From the NCBI RefSeq assembly GCF_001578885.1, contig NZ_KQ969495.1:975123-1039122 (forward strand): a stretch of DNA of 64,000 nucleotides, written 5' to 3'. The stretch is from Streptococcus sp. DD12. GTDB lineage: Bacteria; Bacillota; Bacilli; Lactobacillales; Streptococcaceae. The notes under the pieces were generated by a model that was not told the DNA's origin, searched no databases, and saw nothing but the letters and a program-made list of their open reading frames with translations. This document shows positions 19,694 through 29,471 of the stretch, one piece after another. Numbering within the stretch: position 1 is the stretch's first letter; every line of letters starts with the position of its first letter. The position numbers and the translations under genes are program-made.

Positions 19694-20719
19694 CTATAAT
19701 TGTTGATAAATGTCTTCAATCATGGCCTTGGTCTTGTCCCAACCGAGACAAGGGTCGGTGATGGATTTCCCGTAAATTACCGGTTCATCTTGACGACCGT
19801 CTTCGAGATAAGACTCAATCATAAAGCCACGCACAGCCTTTTTGATGTCCTCGTTCCAGTCACGGTTAATCAAGGTCTGCCGTACAATTCTAACCTGTTC
19901 CAGGTAGTTTTTCCCAGAGTTGTCATGGTTGGTATCAATGACGATGAAGGGATTTTCTAAGCCCATTTGCTTATAGCTAGCAATGGCACGTACGACTTTA
20001 TCGTAATAATAATTAGGCTGATTAACCCCATATTCGTCCAGAGCTCCCCGTAAGATGGCATGAGCCAATGGGTTCCCGTCGGTTTTCACCTCTGAATTAT
20101 TGTAGATAAAATGTTGTTTGTTTTGTGCCGCATAAATGGCATTAAACATAATATTGAGATTCCCTGAAGTGGGGTTTTTCATCCCAGTTGGGGCATCTAA
20201 TCCAGAAGCGACAAAGCGGTGTTCCTGGTCCTCGACAGAGCGTGCACCTACTGCGTGGTAGGACACAAGGTCATCCACCAAGCGAAGGTTTGAAGGGTAG
20301 AGCATTTCATCTGCCGTTGTCAAGCCCGTCTCTGTAATCACGCGGTAGTGCAAGTGACGAACAGCCTTGATGCCATTAATCAAATCTGGGTGTTTGGAGG
20401 TGTCTGGCTGGTGAACCAAGCCCTTGTAGCCATCCCCATTGGTCCGTGGTTTGGCTGTGTAAACCCGCATGACGATAAAAATTTTATCCTTAACAGCTTC
20501 CTGCAAGGCCGCCAAACGGTGAGCATAATCCAAAACAGCTTCTTCGTTATCCGAAGAGCAAGGGCCGATGACCAAAAGCAAGCGGTCATCCTCACCACGG
20601 ATAATAGCCGCCAACTCTTTGTCCCGCGCTTCTTTAGTTGCCAAAGCCTGTCCAGAGAGTTTGGAGTAAGCTTTCACTTCCTGGATATCCAAGGGAAGTC
20701 CTTGTTCGTGAATCGCCAT
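19694..20719 (-). CDS. aroG: 3-deoxy-7-phosphoheptulonate synthase (second copy)
   Basis: 341-residue type I DAHP synthase, first enzyme of the shikimate pathway, condensing PEP and erythrose 4-phosphate. Family motifs include LLVIGPCSSDNEEAV, MRVYTAKPRTNGDGYKG, GARSVEDQEHR and DTNHDNSGKNYLEQ. It is a close paralogue of the gene directly upstream; both share long identical stretches. The start follows the previous stop by one base. Two adjacent copies often differ in feedback inhibition by Phe or Tyr; which is which cannot be told here. Confidence 0.93.
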   Translation of the reverse strand: MAIHEQGLPLDIQEVKAYSKLSGQALATKEARDKELAAIIRGEDDRLLLVIGPCSSDNEEAVLDYAHRLAALQEAVKDKIFIVMRVYTAKPRTNGDGYKGLVHQPDTSKHPDLINGIKAVRHLHYRVITETGLTTADEMLYPSNLRLVDDLVSYHAVGARSVEDQEHRFVASGLDAPTGMKNPTSGNLNIMFNAIYAAQNKQHFIYNNSEVKTDGNPLAHAILRGALDEYGVNQPNYYYDKVVRAIASYKQMGLENPFIVIDTNHDNSGKNYLEQVRIVRQTLINRDWNEDIKKAVRGFMIESYLEDGRQDEPVIYGKSITDPCLGWDKTKAMIEDIYQQL

Positions 20720-20720
20720 C

Positions 20721-21752
20721 TTATTTTCCTAACGTTTCGTAAATATCTTCAATCAATGTTTGGGTCTTGTCCCAACCTAAGCATGGGTCGGTGATAGATT
20801 TTCCATAGACAAGGGGTTCATCTTGGCGACCGTCTTCTAGGTAAGACTCAATCATGAAACCACGTACCGTCTGCTTGATTTTTTCGTTCCAGTCACGGTT
20901 AATCAAGGTTTGACGAATGATACGGATTTGTTCCATGTATTGCTTACCAGAGTTATCATGGTTGGTGTCAATGATGATGAATGGGTTCTTAAGCCCCATT
21001 TTTTCATAGTGGGCAATCGCTTCTAAAATATTTTCATAGTAGAAATTTGGAACATTCTCCCCATGTTCGTTGACTGCACCACGCAAGATAGCATGGGCCA
21101 AAGGATTGCCTGATGTTTCAACTTCTTCGTTGTTGAACAGGAAATTCTGCTCATTTTGAGCCGCATAAATCCCATTAAACATCACATTCAGATTACCAGA
21201 AGTTGGGTTTTTCAACCCTGTTGGCACATCAATCCCTGAAGCGACAAAACGGTGTTGTTGGTTTTCAACAGAACGTGCCCCCACAGCGATGTAAGACACC
21301 AAATCATCAACCAAGTGCAGGTTTTCTGGATACAGCATCTCATCAGCCGTTGTCATCCCTGTTTCAGTGATCACACGGTAGTGCAAGTTACGCACAGCCT
21401 TAATCCCATTGATCAAGCTTGGTGCTTGTTGGGTATCTGGTTGGTGCATCAGTCCCTTGTAACCATCACCATTGGTCCGTGGTTTGGCGGTGTAAACCCG
21501 CATGACGATGAAAATCCGGTCTTTGACAGCTTCTTGTAATTTGGCCAAACGGTGGGCATAGTCCAAGACAGCTTCTTCATTGTCAGATGAACAAGGGCCA
21601 ATCACCAAGAGCAGACGGTCATCTTCTCCTTTGATGATAGCTTCCAGTTCACGGTCACGCGCCTCTTTGTTTGCCAAGGCTTGGCCGGTTAATTGTGACT
21701 CTTTGCGTACGGCATCGATATCGATTTTTTCACTTTTTGGTGTGAATGTCAT
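20721..21752 (-). CDS. aroG: 3-deoxy-7-phosphoheptulonate synthase (first copy)
   Basis: 343-residue type I DAHP synthase, paralogue of the following gene with the same active-site motifs (LLVIGPCSSDNEEAV, TAKPRTNGDGYKG, GARSVENQQHR, DTNHDNSGKQYMEQ). It differs mainly in the N-terminal 25 residues and at scattered positions, consistent with an old tandem duplication kept for separate regulation. It lies 20 bp after secA and one base before the second copy, giving a secA-aroG-aroG-acpS-alr-recG run on the minus strand. Confidence 0.93.
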   Translation of the reverse strand: MTFTPKSEKIDIDAVRKESQLTGQALANKEARDRELEAIIKGEDDRLLLVIGPCSSDNEEAVLDYAHRLAKLQEAVKDRIFIVMRVYTAKPRTNGDGYKGLMHQPDTQQAPSLINGIKAVRNLHYRVITETGMTTADEMLYPENLHLVDDLVSYIAVGARSVENQQHRFVASGIDVPTGLKNPTSGNLNVMFNGIYAAQNEQNFLFNNEEVETSGNPLAHAILRGAVNEHGENVPNFYYENILEAIAHYEKMGLKNPFIIIDTNHDNSGKQYMEQIRIIRQTLINRDWNEKIKQTVRGFMIESYLEDGRQDEPLVYGKSITDPCLGWDKTQTLIEDIYETLGK

Positions 21753-21772
21753 GGTTATCCCCTTTTTCTATC

Positions 21773-24319
21773 CTAATACTGTTTTTTTCCATGGCAATTT
21801 TTAAATTTCTTGCCTGAGCCACATGGACATGGGTCATTGCGTTTGACCTGGCTGTAGTCGATGTCAGACTCTTCAATCTCTGCTAGCGTCTTTCCAACAT
21901 GGGCTGGCTTGATATTGCGCACAGCGGTTGTCGACGCATGTTCTGGTTCCCGTTCACGTTCTTGTTCGTGGATTTGCGCCTTCATCATGGTCCGTGTGAC
22001 GTCAAATTCGATTGAGCCAATCATATCTTGGAACATACGGAAACCTTCGGCTTGATATTCGACCACTGGGTTATTTTGTGCATAACCACGTAGTCCGACA
22101 GAATTGCGCAATTGGTCCAAAGCATCGATATGGTCTGTCCATTTGTTATCGACAACCATCAAAATCAGAACCTTTTGGAATTCTTTAACAGCCTCTTCGT
22201 CTCGCAAGCGAGCGATTTGCTTGTCGTAAACTTTTTCAGCCCGTGCGTACAAGTCTGCCTTTAGCTCTTTATCCGACTTGTCTGTCAAATCCGCCATTGA
22301 GATACTATCTTCTGGCAAGAGACTTGATTTGGCAAAGGTCAAGATGGCTTCCAGCGTTTCCTCACGGCTGCTGCCTGAGTGACTGTGGCCGTCGACTGTG
22401 CGGTCGATTGTGCGACCAATCATGGCCTTGATTTCAGGGCCCAGGTCTCGGTCGGCGGTAATCACATCGTAGCGTTCAGCGTAGATAATTTCCCTTTGCT
22501 CACGCATAATGTCATCATACTGCAAGACCTGTTTACGGGTATCGTAGTTGTTCCCTTCCACACGTTTTTGAGCGGACTCGACCTGACGAGAAAACATCCG
22601 TGATTTGATAACGGTGTCGTTTTCATCCAAACGCATCCGCTCTAGGATGGCCTTGATGCGGTCTGAACCAAAGCGGCGCATGAGGTCATCTTCTAAAGAC
22701 AGGTAAAATTGAGATTCCCCCGGGTCCCCTTGACGACCCGCCCGTCCACGCAATTGGTTATCAATCCGACGGCTCTCATGGCGTTCTGTCCCGATGACAC
22801 AAAGGCCACCCAGGTCACGAACCCCCTCGCCCAATTTGATGTCGGTTCCACGACCTGCCATATTGGTTGCGATGGTAACCGCCCCACGCTGACCGGCGTT
22901 CATGATGATTTGTGCTTCTTTAAAGTGGTTTTTGGCATTGAGCACTTCATGAGGAATGCCTGCCTTGACCAACTCTTGTGAAAGCAAGTCAGAGGTCTCA
23001 ACCGCCACGGTACCCACCAATACCGGTTGGCCACGGTGATGGCGTTGTTTGACTTCATCTACAACCGCACGGAATTTTGATTGCAGGGTTGGGTAAAGAA
23101 TATCTGCATGGTCAATCCGCGCAATGGGTTTGTTGGTTGGGATAGGAATGATGCGCATGTTATAGACTTCGCGGAATTCTTCTTCTTCCGTCTTAGCCGT
23201 TCCTGTCATCCCAGCCAATTTTTTGTACATGCGGAACATGTTTTGGTAGGTAATCGAAGCTGACGTCTTGGTCTCATCTTGGATTGGTACCCCTTCTTTG
23301 GCTTCGATAGCTTGGTGCAAGCCATCTGAGAAGCGACGCCCTTCCATGGTCCGTCCAGTAAATTGGTCGACGATGAGAATTTCCTTATCTGGACTAACAA
23401 CGTAGTCAATGTCTAAGAGCATGATGTAGTTTGCTCGAAGGGCATTGTCAATAAAGTGTGTCAGCGCAACGTTTTCCAAGTCATAGAGGTTATCTAGGTT
23501 AAAGAAAGCCTCGGCCTTATCAATCCCAGAATCTGTCAAACCGATGGTCTTGGTCGGTGTATCAATGGCATAATCAGACTGGTGTAAGGTTTTTACAAAA
23601 CTATCGGCACGGTAATACAATTGGTTGGTCTCAGAGCTGACAGGACCAGACACAATCAAAGGGGTCCGTGCTTCATCGATAAGAACGGAGTCCACCTCAT
23701 CCACCAAGGCGAAATTCAAAGGCCGTTGCACCATGTTTTCCTTGCGGACAACCATGTTGTCACGTAGGTAGTCAAAACCGATTTCGGCATTGGTCGAATA
23801 GGTAATGTCGCAAGCATAGGCTTCACGCTTTTCTTGTGGCGATTTGGCCGCTAGGTTAATCCCAACAGATAGGCCCAGCCAGCTATATAACTCACCCATC
23901 TCTGTCGCATCACGTGTAGAGAGGTATTCATTGACCGTGATAACATGCACACCTTCACCTGCCAAAGCATTCAAGTACACAGGCATGGTCGCAGTCAGGG
24001 TTTTCCCCTCACCCGTCCGCATTTCAGGGACATCACCATGGTGAAGGACGATCCCTCCCATGATTTGCACATGATAAGGGTAGAGGCCTAGCACTCGGCG
24101 GGCCGCCTCACGGACAACCGCAAAGGCCTCGGGCAAAAGGGCATCTAGACTTTCACCCTTTTGATAACGTTCTTTAAATTCCTCTGTTTTTGCCTGCAGT
24201 TGCTCATCTGTCAGGGCTTCCATTTCTTCGGCGTACGATTCGACTTTTTTGGCCGTACGGCTCAATTTTCTGAGCTCGCCACGATCATTTTCAATGACAC
24301 TTTTTAATAGGTTGGCCAT
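21773..24319 (-). CDS. secA: Preprotein translocase ATPase SecA
   Basis: 848-residue motor that drives proteins through SecYEG. Visible are Walker [15 protein letters not shown], the DEAD-like [53 protein letters not shown] and the C-terminal zinc/SecB-type motif [17 protein letters not shown]. The start [11 protein letters not shown] follows AAAGGAA; thirteen codons further upstream would overlap the promoter. Length suits the housekeeping SecA1, not the accessory SecA2 of serine-rich-protein secretion. Own promoter just upstream. Confidence 0.97.
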   Translation of the reverse strand: MANLLKSVIENDRGELRKLSRTAKKVESYAEEMEALTDEQLQAKTEEFKERYQKGESLDALLPEAFAVVREAARRVLGLYPYHVQIMGGIVLHHGDVPEMRTGEGKTLTATMPVYLNALAGEGVHVITVNEYLSTRDATEMGELYSWLGLSVGINLAAKSPQEKREAYACDITYSTNAEIGFDYLRDNMVVRKENMVQRPLNFALVDEVDSVLIDEARTPLIVSGPVSSETNQLYYRADSFVKTLHQSDYAIDTPTKTIGLTDSGIDKAEAFFNLDNLYDLENVALTHFIDNALRANYIMLLDIDYVVSPDKEILIVDQFTGRTMEGRRFSDGLHQAIEAKEGVPIQDETKTSASITYQNMFRMYKKLAGMTGTAKTEEEEFREVYNMRIIPIPTNKPIARIDHADILYPTLQSKFRAVVDEVKQRHHRGQPVLVGTVAVETSDLLSQELVKAGIPHEVLNAKNHFKEAQIIMNAGQRGAVTIATNMAGRGTDIKLGEGVRDLGGLCVIGTERHESRRIDNQLRGRAGRQGDPGESQFYLSLEDDLMRRFGSDRIKAILERMRLDENDTVIKSRMFSRQVESAQKRVEGNNYDTRKQVLQYDDIMREQREIIYAERYDVITADRDLGPEIKAMIGRTIDRTVDGHSHSGSSREETLEAILTFAKSSLLPEDSISMADLTDKSDKELKADLYARAEKVYDKQIARLRDEEAVKEFQKVLILMVVDNKWTDHIDALDQLRNSVGLRGYAQNNPVVEYQAEGFRMFQDMIGSIEFDVTRTMMKAQIHEQEREREPEHASTTAVRNIKPAHVGKTLAEIEESDIDYSQVKRNDPCPCGSGKKFKNCHGKKQY

Positions 24320-24348
24320 AATGTTTCCTTTCGCTAATCTATCGCTCC

Positions 24349-24377
24349 ATTTTAGCACAAAAAACGGCTACTTTCAA
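24349..24377 (-). promoter_or_regulatory. secA promoter
   Basis: Minus strand: -35 TTGAAA (24372-24377), 17-bp spacer, -10 TAAAAT (24349-24354), with TG upstream of the -10. It lies about 30 bp before the secA start codon. Confidence 0.6.
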
Positions 24378-24565
24378 GATGTGACCGCAGATTGCTTTCG
24401 CCTTCTACTGGCCTTAAATCCCCTGCTCATGGCCCCACCCAAGACGGGCCAGCCATATTTCCTCAGCGACCGTCCAACTGACTTAGACCTGCCAAACCCC
24501 AAGCAAAACCATGGTCCCTTACCAGCCAAGCAAGCTTTGAATGCGCTATATTTTAAGATTGGCTT

Positions 24566-24603
24566 ATGTTATAATGATTTTTAATCCACAAATAGAAAGG
24601 AGG
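24566..24603 (+). promoter_or_regulatory. Promoter and ribosome site of the siderophore importer operon
   Basis: Extended -10 TGTTATAAT (core TATAAT 24570-24575) without a clear -35, followed by AAAGGAGG (24596-24603) seven bases before the first ATG. No Fur-type palindrome was obvious by eye. The rest of 24378-24565 holds nothing I can recognise. Confidence 0.5.
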
Positions 24604-24609
24604 ATAGAT

Positions 24610-25392
24610 ATGACACATCTTCAAGCTGATGGCATTCAAGTCGGTTACGACACCAGGCCTATCTTGGACCAACTGAGTGTGACCATCCCCCAAGGACAAA
24701 TCACGACGATCATCGGGGCCAACGGCTGTGGAAAATCCACACTGCTTAAGGCACTTACCCGACTCCTACCCCTGACGGATGGGCAGGTCATCCTAGATGG
24801 TCAAAACATTGCCACACTGCCTACCAAGGCCGTCGCAAAGAAAATCGCTCTCTTGCCCCAAGTTTTAGGGCAAGAAGAACACATCAAGGTCTACGATTTA
24901 GTGGCTTACGGCCGCTACCCGCACCAGTCTTTTCTAGGGTCTTTGTCCGACAAGGATAAGGCCTGCATTGACTGGGCTTTGGACGTGACGGGCACACAAG
25001 CTTTAAAAGACCAGCCAGTTGACGCCCTATCGGGTGGCCAACGTCAGCGGGTCTGGATTGCCATGGCTCTGGCCCAGGACACGGATACCATTTTTTTAGA
25101 TGAACCGACCACCTACCTCGATTTGAACCATCAGCTCGAAATCCTTGAGCTCCTCAAAGAGCTCAACGAGACGACGCACAAGACCATTGTTATGGTCTTG
25201 CACGATCTCAATTTATCGGCCCGTTTTTCAGATTATCTCATCGCCATGAAAGACGGCCAAATCATCACCCAAGGGTCTGTTTGGGATGTGATGACTGCTG
25301 ACCATTTGAAAGACATTTTCCAAATCCAAGCGGAGCTAACCCAAGACCCTATCACCCATCGCCCTATCTTACTGACCTATCGGTTAGTATAG
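24610..25392 (+). CDS. fhuC: Iron-siderophore ABC transporter, ATP-binding protein
   Basis: 260-residue ATPase of the FecE/FhuC/BtuD class. Walker A GANGCGKST (36-44), signature ALSGGQRQRVWIAMALAQ and Walker B TIFLDEPTTYLDLNHQLE are typical for siderophore/haem/B12 importers. The start is decided by the strong AAAGGAGG; upstream in-frame codons cover the promoter. First gene of a four-gene operon with a lipoprotein and two permeases. fhu naming is by resemblance to streptococcal ferrichrome systems; other Fe3+-hydroxamate chelates are possible. Confidence 0.88.
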   Translation: MTHLQADGIQVGYDTRPILDQLSVTIPQGQITTIIGANGCGKSTLLKALTRLLPLTDGQVILDGQNIATLPTKAVAKKIALLPQVLGQEEHIKVYDLVAYGRYPHQSFLGSLSDKDKACIDWALDVTGTQALKDQPVDALSGGQRQRVWIAMALAQDTDTIFLDEPTTYLDLNHQLEILELLKELNETTHKTIVMVLHDLNLSARFSDYLIAMKDGQIITQGSVWDVMTADHLKDIFQIQAELTQDPITHRPILLTYRLV

Positions 25393-25416
25393 TCCCTATA
25401 GATTATGGAGTTTTAT

Positions 25417-26352
25417 ATGCACCGTAAAAAAATCTGGCTAGGTCTTGCTAGCCTCATCACCCTCTTGCTTTTTTTAGCGGGTTGTCAAGCCTCATCCACT
25501 AACCAAAGCAAGACATCCAGCATGCCAAAAATTTCAGGTTTTAGCTATTCTGGTAAAATCCCTGAAAATCCGAAAAAAGTTGTGAACTTCGCCTACTCTT
25601 ACACCGGTTATCTGCTCAAACTCGGGGTCAATGTGTCTAGCTATTCCCTTGATTATGAAAAAGACAGCCCAGCCTTTGGCGACCAACTCAAAAAGGCTAA
25701 GAAATTGCAATCTAGCGATACAGAAGCCATTGCGGCACAAAAACCTGACTTGATTATCGCTTTTTCGACTGACCAAAACCTGGACAAGCTCAAAAAAATT
25801 GCACCCGTCCTTGTGATCACCTACGGAAAACACGACTACCTGGATATGATGACACAACTCGGCAAGGTTTTTGGCAAGGAAAAAGAAGCCCAAAACTGGC
25901 TCAGCAGTTGGAAAAAACAAGTCGCATCTGCTAAGAAAACCTTAGCCAAAACCATCCCTAGCGATGCAACCTTTACCGTCATGGACTTTTATGATAAAAA
26001 CATCTACCTCTACGGCAACAACTGGGGCCGTGGTGGCGAACTGGTCTACGATGCCCTAGGTTATAAAGCCCCTCAAAAAGTTCAAGACGATGTCTTTAAG
26101 ACGGGCTACTTTGGCGTATCACAAGAAGCCATCGGTGACTACATCGGCGATTATGCTATTTTAAATAGCACAAAAGCTAGTGCTGATTCTGTCAACGCCT
26201 TAACCGAAAGCGACGTCTGGAAAAACACGAGCGCTTACCAGAACAAGCATGTCTTCCAAGTTGACGAAGCCCTCTTTTACTTTTCTGACCCTCTGTCATT
26301 AGAAAGTCAATTGAAGGCCTTCATCAAACTAGCGCAAGACCAAGCTAACTAA
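25417..26352 (+). CDS. fhuD: Iron-siderophore ABC transporter, substrate-binding lipoprotein
   Basis: 311-residue extracytoplasmic lipoprotein of the FecB/FhuD (type III, helical-backbone) family. A lipobox LAGC with Cys23 follows the signal hydrophobic core (WLGLASLITLLLFLAG). The mature domain has family patterns (NPKKVVNFAYSYTGYLLKLGV, EAIAAQKPDLIIAF, NWGRGGELVYDALGY). The start is set by GGAG six bases before the ATG at 25417, not the earlier ATG. Binds the iron chelate and delivers it to the two permeases. Confidence 0.9.
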   Translation: MHRKKIWLGLASLITLLLFLAGCQASSTNQSKTSSMPKISGFSYSGKIPENPKKVVNFAYSYTGYLLKLGVNVSSYSLDYEKDSPAFGDQLKKAKKLQSSDTEAIAAQKPDLIIAFSTDQNLDKLKKIAPVLVITYGKHDYLDMMTQLGKVFGKEKEAQNWLSSWKKQVASAKKTLAKTIPSDATFTVMDFYDKNIYLYGNNWGRGGELVYDALGYKAPQKVQDDVFKTGYFGVSQEAIGDYIGDYAILNSTKASADSVNALTESDVWKNTSAYQNKHVFQVDEALFYFSDPLSLESQLKAFIKLAQDQAN

Positions 26353-26367
26353 GGCAAGGGGCCTTTT

Positions 26368-27390
26368 ATGGCAAGTTTATTTCCACAAAAAGGTCTCAAA
26401 AAACAGCCAAAAGCTTTTTGGCTTGTTTTTTTCACCTTGTTTTGTTTATTGCTCTTAGGCTTCTATCTCGCTTTACGCTTTGGGGCCATTGCTTATAGCA
26501 CACAGGACCTTTGGACAACCTTGCAAGAGCCTTTCCGTCAAAATGCCCTATCCGATGTCATCATCGACCTGCGCCTGCCACGGGTCATCGCCGCTGCCTT
26601 AGTGGGGGCTGCCATGGCTAGCTCCGGCGCCATCATGCAAGGGGTTACTAAAAATCCCATTGCTGACCCAGGGCTACTAGGCATCAATGCAGGGGCTGGG
26701 CTCGCTCTTATTCTTACCTATGCCTTTTGGGGGTCAATTCCCTATCTAGGCCTGATACTGGTCTGCCTTTTAGGTTCTCTTTTAGCGACCTTCTTGGTCT
26801 TTGGACTAGCTTATCAAAGACAAAAGGGGTTTCCCCCACTTCGCCTACTCCTAGCCGGCGTCATGGTAGCCAGTTTTTTCACTGCCCTTGGACAGGCCAT
26901 TACCCTAGCCTTTAATCTTTCTACACGAGTGATTGGCTGGCAGGCTGGCGGTTTAGCAGCGACCAATTGGTCCATGCTGGGCATCATTGCACCACTCATC
27001 CTGCTAGGGCTTGTTTTGGCGCAGTTACAGGCTCATCAGCTCAATATTCTCAGTTTGGATGGGCAGTTAGCTCAAGCCTTGGGACAATCCTCACAGAAGG
27101 TCCGCTTGCGTGCGCTAGCCACCGTTCTCTTGCTCTCGGCAACAGCAGTCTCTCTGGTGGGAGCCATTGCCTTTGTGGGCCTCATCATTCCCCACGCCAT
27201 CGCTAGCCTTGTCAAAAAAGATTACCGACAGTTATTGCCTTTAACAGCTTTGGCTGGAGCTGTCTTTTTGATTTGGGTAGATCTGGTCTGTCGGCTTATT
27301 CAAGCACCTAAGGAAACCCCAATCAGTGCGGTGATTAGCTTGGTCGGTCTGCCTTGCTTTTTATGGTTAGTCAGAAGGGAGCGCCTATGA
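26368..27390 (+). CDS. fhuB: Iron-siderophore ABC transporter, permease (FhuB-like)
   Basis: 340-residue FecCD-family permease with about nine or ten membrane spans. Family signatures: LRLPRVIAAALVGAAMASSGAIMQGVTKNPIADPGLLGINAGAGLAL near the N-terminal third, and VGAIAFVGLIIPH late in the protein. It follows fhuD by 15 bp and overlaps the next gene by four bases (ATGA). It forms the import channel with the downstream permease. Confidence 0.9.
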   Translation: MASLFPQKGLKKQPKAFWLVFFTLFCLLLLGFYLALRFGAIAYSTQDLWTTLQEPFRQNALSDVIIDLRLPRVIAAALVGAAMASSGAIMQGVTKNPIADPGLLGINAGAGLALILTYAFWGSIPYLGLILVCLLGSLLATFLVFGLAYQRQKGFPPLRLLLAGVMVASFFTALGQAITLAFNLSTRVIGWQAGGLAATNWSMLGIIAPLILLGLVLAQLQAHQLNILSLDGQLAQALGQSSQKVRLRALATVLLLSATAVSLVGAIAFVGLIIPHAIASLVKKDYRQLLPLTALAGAVFLIWVDLVCRLIQAPKETPISAVISLVGLPCFLWLVRRERL

Positions 27391-28388
27391 CCTCTAAAGC
27401 CAAAAAAATCAAACTCAGCTTTCTGATTTGCCTTTGTCTGCTAGCAGCTTATGGCGCTTTGGCCGTTGGAGACAGCAGTCAAGACCTGACTTTGCCTTTG
27501 GCTGTCCTGACAGGTCAGGCCGATAGCGCTTCAGTCTTTATCCTGACAGAAATTCGACTTCCCCGCCTTTTAGTGACACTGGTTGTCGGTTGCGCCCTAG
27601 CAGTAGCAGGTAAATTGCTACAAACCCTGACTCGAAACCCTTTGGCTGATGCAGGTGTTTTAGGCATCAATGCAGGAGCTGGACTTGCCATCACCTTGGT
27701 AGTGGCCTTTGCAGACAGTAGCCTGATTGCCACCCAAGCGCTCATGGTTCTGGCTGCCTTAGCAGGCGGTTTAGCTATTATCAGCCTCATTTTTCTTCTA
27801 GCCAAAGAAAAAGGGCGTCCGCTCAATCCCACGCGCTTCATTATCACAGGTGTCGGCTTGGCTACCCTTATTTCAGGGCTGATGATTGCTCTGATGGCTG
27901 GCTTAAATGATAACCAAACCAGCTTGGTAACCAATTGGTTAAGTGGTCAGATAACAGGTGACAACTGGACCAGTCTAGCGGTTTTTAGCCCCCTTATCGG
28001 TATTCTTCTCGATTTAGCCTACTGCCGCAGCCAGGCCCTCAATATTTTGGCCCTCCCTGAAGAAACCGCACAAGGGCTGGGCCTCCATCTGCACCGCGAG
28101 CGCCTATACGCATTATTCCTAGCCGCTGGCTTGACCGCTATCAGTGTCGTCTTAGTCGGCAACGTCAGCTTTATTGGCCTTTTGGCAGGCCACTTGAGTC
28201 AGCGTATCTTTGGTCAGGACCATCGTTGGACCTTGCCGGCCAGCGCCTTGATAGGATTGCTCTTTTTCAGTCTAGCGGATAGCCTTGACAGACTCTTTCT
28301 GGTTGGTACCAATATCCCAACTGGCCTTGTCATCGCTGTTATCGGCGCCCCTTACTTCCTCTGGCTGATGTCACAAAGCAAGACCTAA
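27387..28388 (+). CDS. fhuG: Iron-siderophore ABC transporter, permease (FhuG-like)
   Basis: 333-residue FecCD permease, partner of FhuB. Signatures: EIRLPRLLVTLVVGCALAV, LTRNPLADAGVLGINAGAG and VLVGNVSFIGLLAGHLSQR. The start follows AAGGGAG and overlaps the fhuB stop as ATGA. The 3' end, from about 28264, is repeated 2647 bp further on (30911) at the far side of an insert, where a shortened remnant of this gene remains. This copy is full length and looks functional. Confidence 0.9.
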   Translation: MTSKAKKIKLSFLICLCLLAAYGALAVGDSSQDLTLPLAVLTGQADSASVFILTEIRLPRLLVTLVVGCALAVAGKLLQTLTRNPLADAGVLGINAGAGLAITLVVAFADSSLIATQALMVLAALAGGLAIISLIFLLAKEKGRPLNPTRFIITGVGLATLISGLMIALMAGLNDNQTSLVTNWLSGQITGDNWTSLAVFSPLIGILLDLAYCRSQALNILALPEETAQGLGLHLHRERLYALFLAAGLTAISVVLVGNVSFIGLLAGHLSQRIFGQDHRWTLPASALIGLLFFSLADSLDRLFLVGTNIPTGLVIAVIGAPYFLWLMSQSKT

Positions 28389-28410
28389 AACTTTCATGGG
28401 CCAATAAAAT

Positions 28411-28473
28411 AAAAAGAGAGTCCTCTCGATAACCCCTTAAAGGTATCCGGTTATCGCGTGACTCTCTTTTTTT
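28411..28473. terminator. Bidirectional terminator after fhuG
   Basis: Long symmetric hairpin: AAAAAGAGAGTC/GACTCTCTTTTT outer stem and CGATAACC/GGTTATCG inner stem, with A run on one side and T run on the other, so it can stop transcripts from both strands. A second copy lies at 31058-31120. Confidence 0.85.
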
Positions 28474-28624
28474 AATTGCGGTTGGTGAAAACGAGCTGTG
28501 CCTTACTGTCAAATCCTTTGGCTAAAAGGGTGTAGTAGTCTTTAGCCGATTGCGTGATTTGTTCCTTATAGGCTTCGAGATACTTGGCCTGTTCTTTGTC
28601 TGACAGGGCATCCGTGACAGCCTT
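28472..28624 (-). pseudogene. 3' fragment of the DUF4230-like gene
   Basis: The last roughly 50 codons of the gene at 31119-31766 (reading about SDKEQAKYLEAYKEQ to LVFTNRN and stop) occur here without a start. Homology stops abruptly at 28624. It is the truncated end left in the left direct repeat. A few base differences from the full copy show it is not a recent exact duplication. Confidence 0.85.
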
Positions 28625-28775
28625 TTTCCACCCCTTAACGATGCACACCCCTCATAACGGTATCGATTGCACCGTGACGGCGTATGGGATTCCATTTTAT
28701 AGCGGCTTGTACGTCCATCGGCTACACCTTCTTTCCTGGAGTTTCTGTGTTGCAAGCTAGAAGTTGTCGATTCGC

Positions 28776-29471
28776 TTAGCCATGCATGATCAAGTCAACA
28801 AGTGCGTTGATATGCACCTGCATCACGTCAATGTAGGGCACCGGCAACTCCACGCCGTCAAAGATCAGCGGCAGTTCTGTGCAACCCAGCACAACCGCCT
28901 GCACCCGCTCCTCTCGGATAATGCGCTCTGCAATCTCTTTGAACGCCTGTTGTGTCTCCGGCAGTACTTTGCCAAATTCCAGCTCTGTTTCAATTTTTGT
29001 CCCGATGTAGTTCCTTTCCTCCGCATCGGGTGTTATCACTTCAATACCGCCTTTTGCAAAGGAGTTCTGGAAGAACTTCCCCTCCATAGTGGGCAGCGTA
29101 CCAAGCAAGCAGATCTTCTTGTAGCCGTGCAGCAAGGCGTAGTCCCCTGCCGTGTCCACCATGCTGATAAGCGGGATAGGCGATGCTTGAGACAGCTCGT
29201 CAAATACGATATGTGGCGTGATGCCTGTTAGCGTGGCATACTGCGCCCCGGCTGCTGCCAGATTGCGGATGCCTTTTAGAAGATACTCCATCAATCCAGC
29301 ATAGTCCTGTTTCCCGCAAAAGTTCAGCACATCAAACACACTCAGACTTTCGATGGTCAGATTTGGGAAAAAGCTGCGTCCCACCTTCTGTTGTACGCCG
29401 TATTCAATACCCTTGTAATACTCGATGGTGGATTCCGGCCCTGTACCGCCGATCAGCCCAAGTTTGTTCAT
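28776..29471 (-). CDS. Aspartate/glutamate racemase family protein
   Basis: 231-residue PLP-independent amino-acid racemase (RacX/YgeA/AspR superfamily). N-terminal LGLIGGTGPESTIEYY is the family opening. The second catalytic Cys is intact in VVLGCTELPLIF (Cys197), but the usual first Cys motif (CNTxH) is replaced by TLTGITPH, with Thr near 82-85. A Thr/Cys pair is known for L-aspartate/glutamate-specific racemases such as the E. coli EcL-DER enzyme, so this may be of that type. The start MNKLGLIGG follows GAGGTG and overlaps the stop of a 47-residue ORF as ATGA. Possible role in D-amino-acid metabolism; substrate unproven. Confidence 0.85.
   Translation of the reverse strand: MNKLGLIGGTGPESTIEYYKGIEYGVQQKVGRSFFPNLTIESLSVFDVLNFCGKQDYAGLMEYLLKGIRNLAAAGAQYATLTGITPHIVFDELSQASPIPLISMVDTAGDYALLHGYKKICLLGTLPTMEGKFFQNSFAKGGIEVITPDAEERNYIGTKIETELEFGKVLPETQQAFKEIAERIIREERVQAVVLGCTELPLIFDGVELPVPYIDVMQVHINALVDLIMHG

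Larger units (their letters stand above)
28264..28624. repeat. Left direct repeat flanking accessory insert
   Basis: 361 bp that recur at 30911-31271 with a constant offset of 2647 and no indels; I count about nine base differences. It covers the fhuG 3' end, the shared terminator and the 3' end of the DUF4230-like gene. Confidence 0.9.

Noticed and set aside
28522..28755. 77-codon minus-strand frame crossing the left repeat junction
   Set aside because: It runs out of frame through the DUF4230-like gene fragment and across the insert junction, has no ribosome site and low-complexity content; an accident of joining two sequences.
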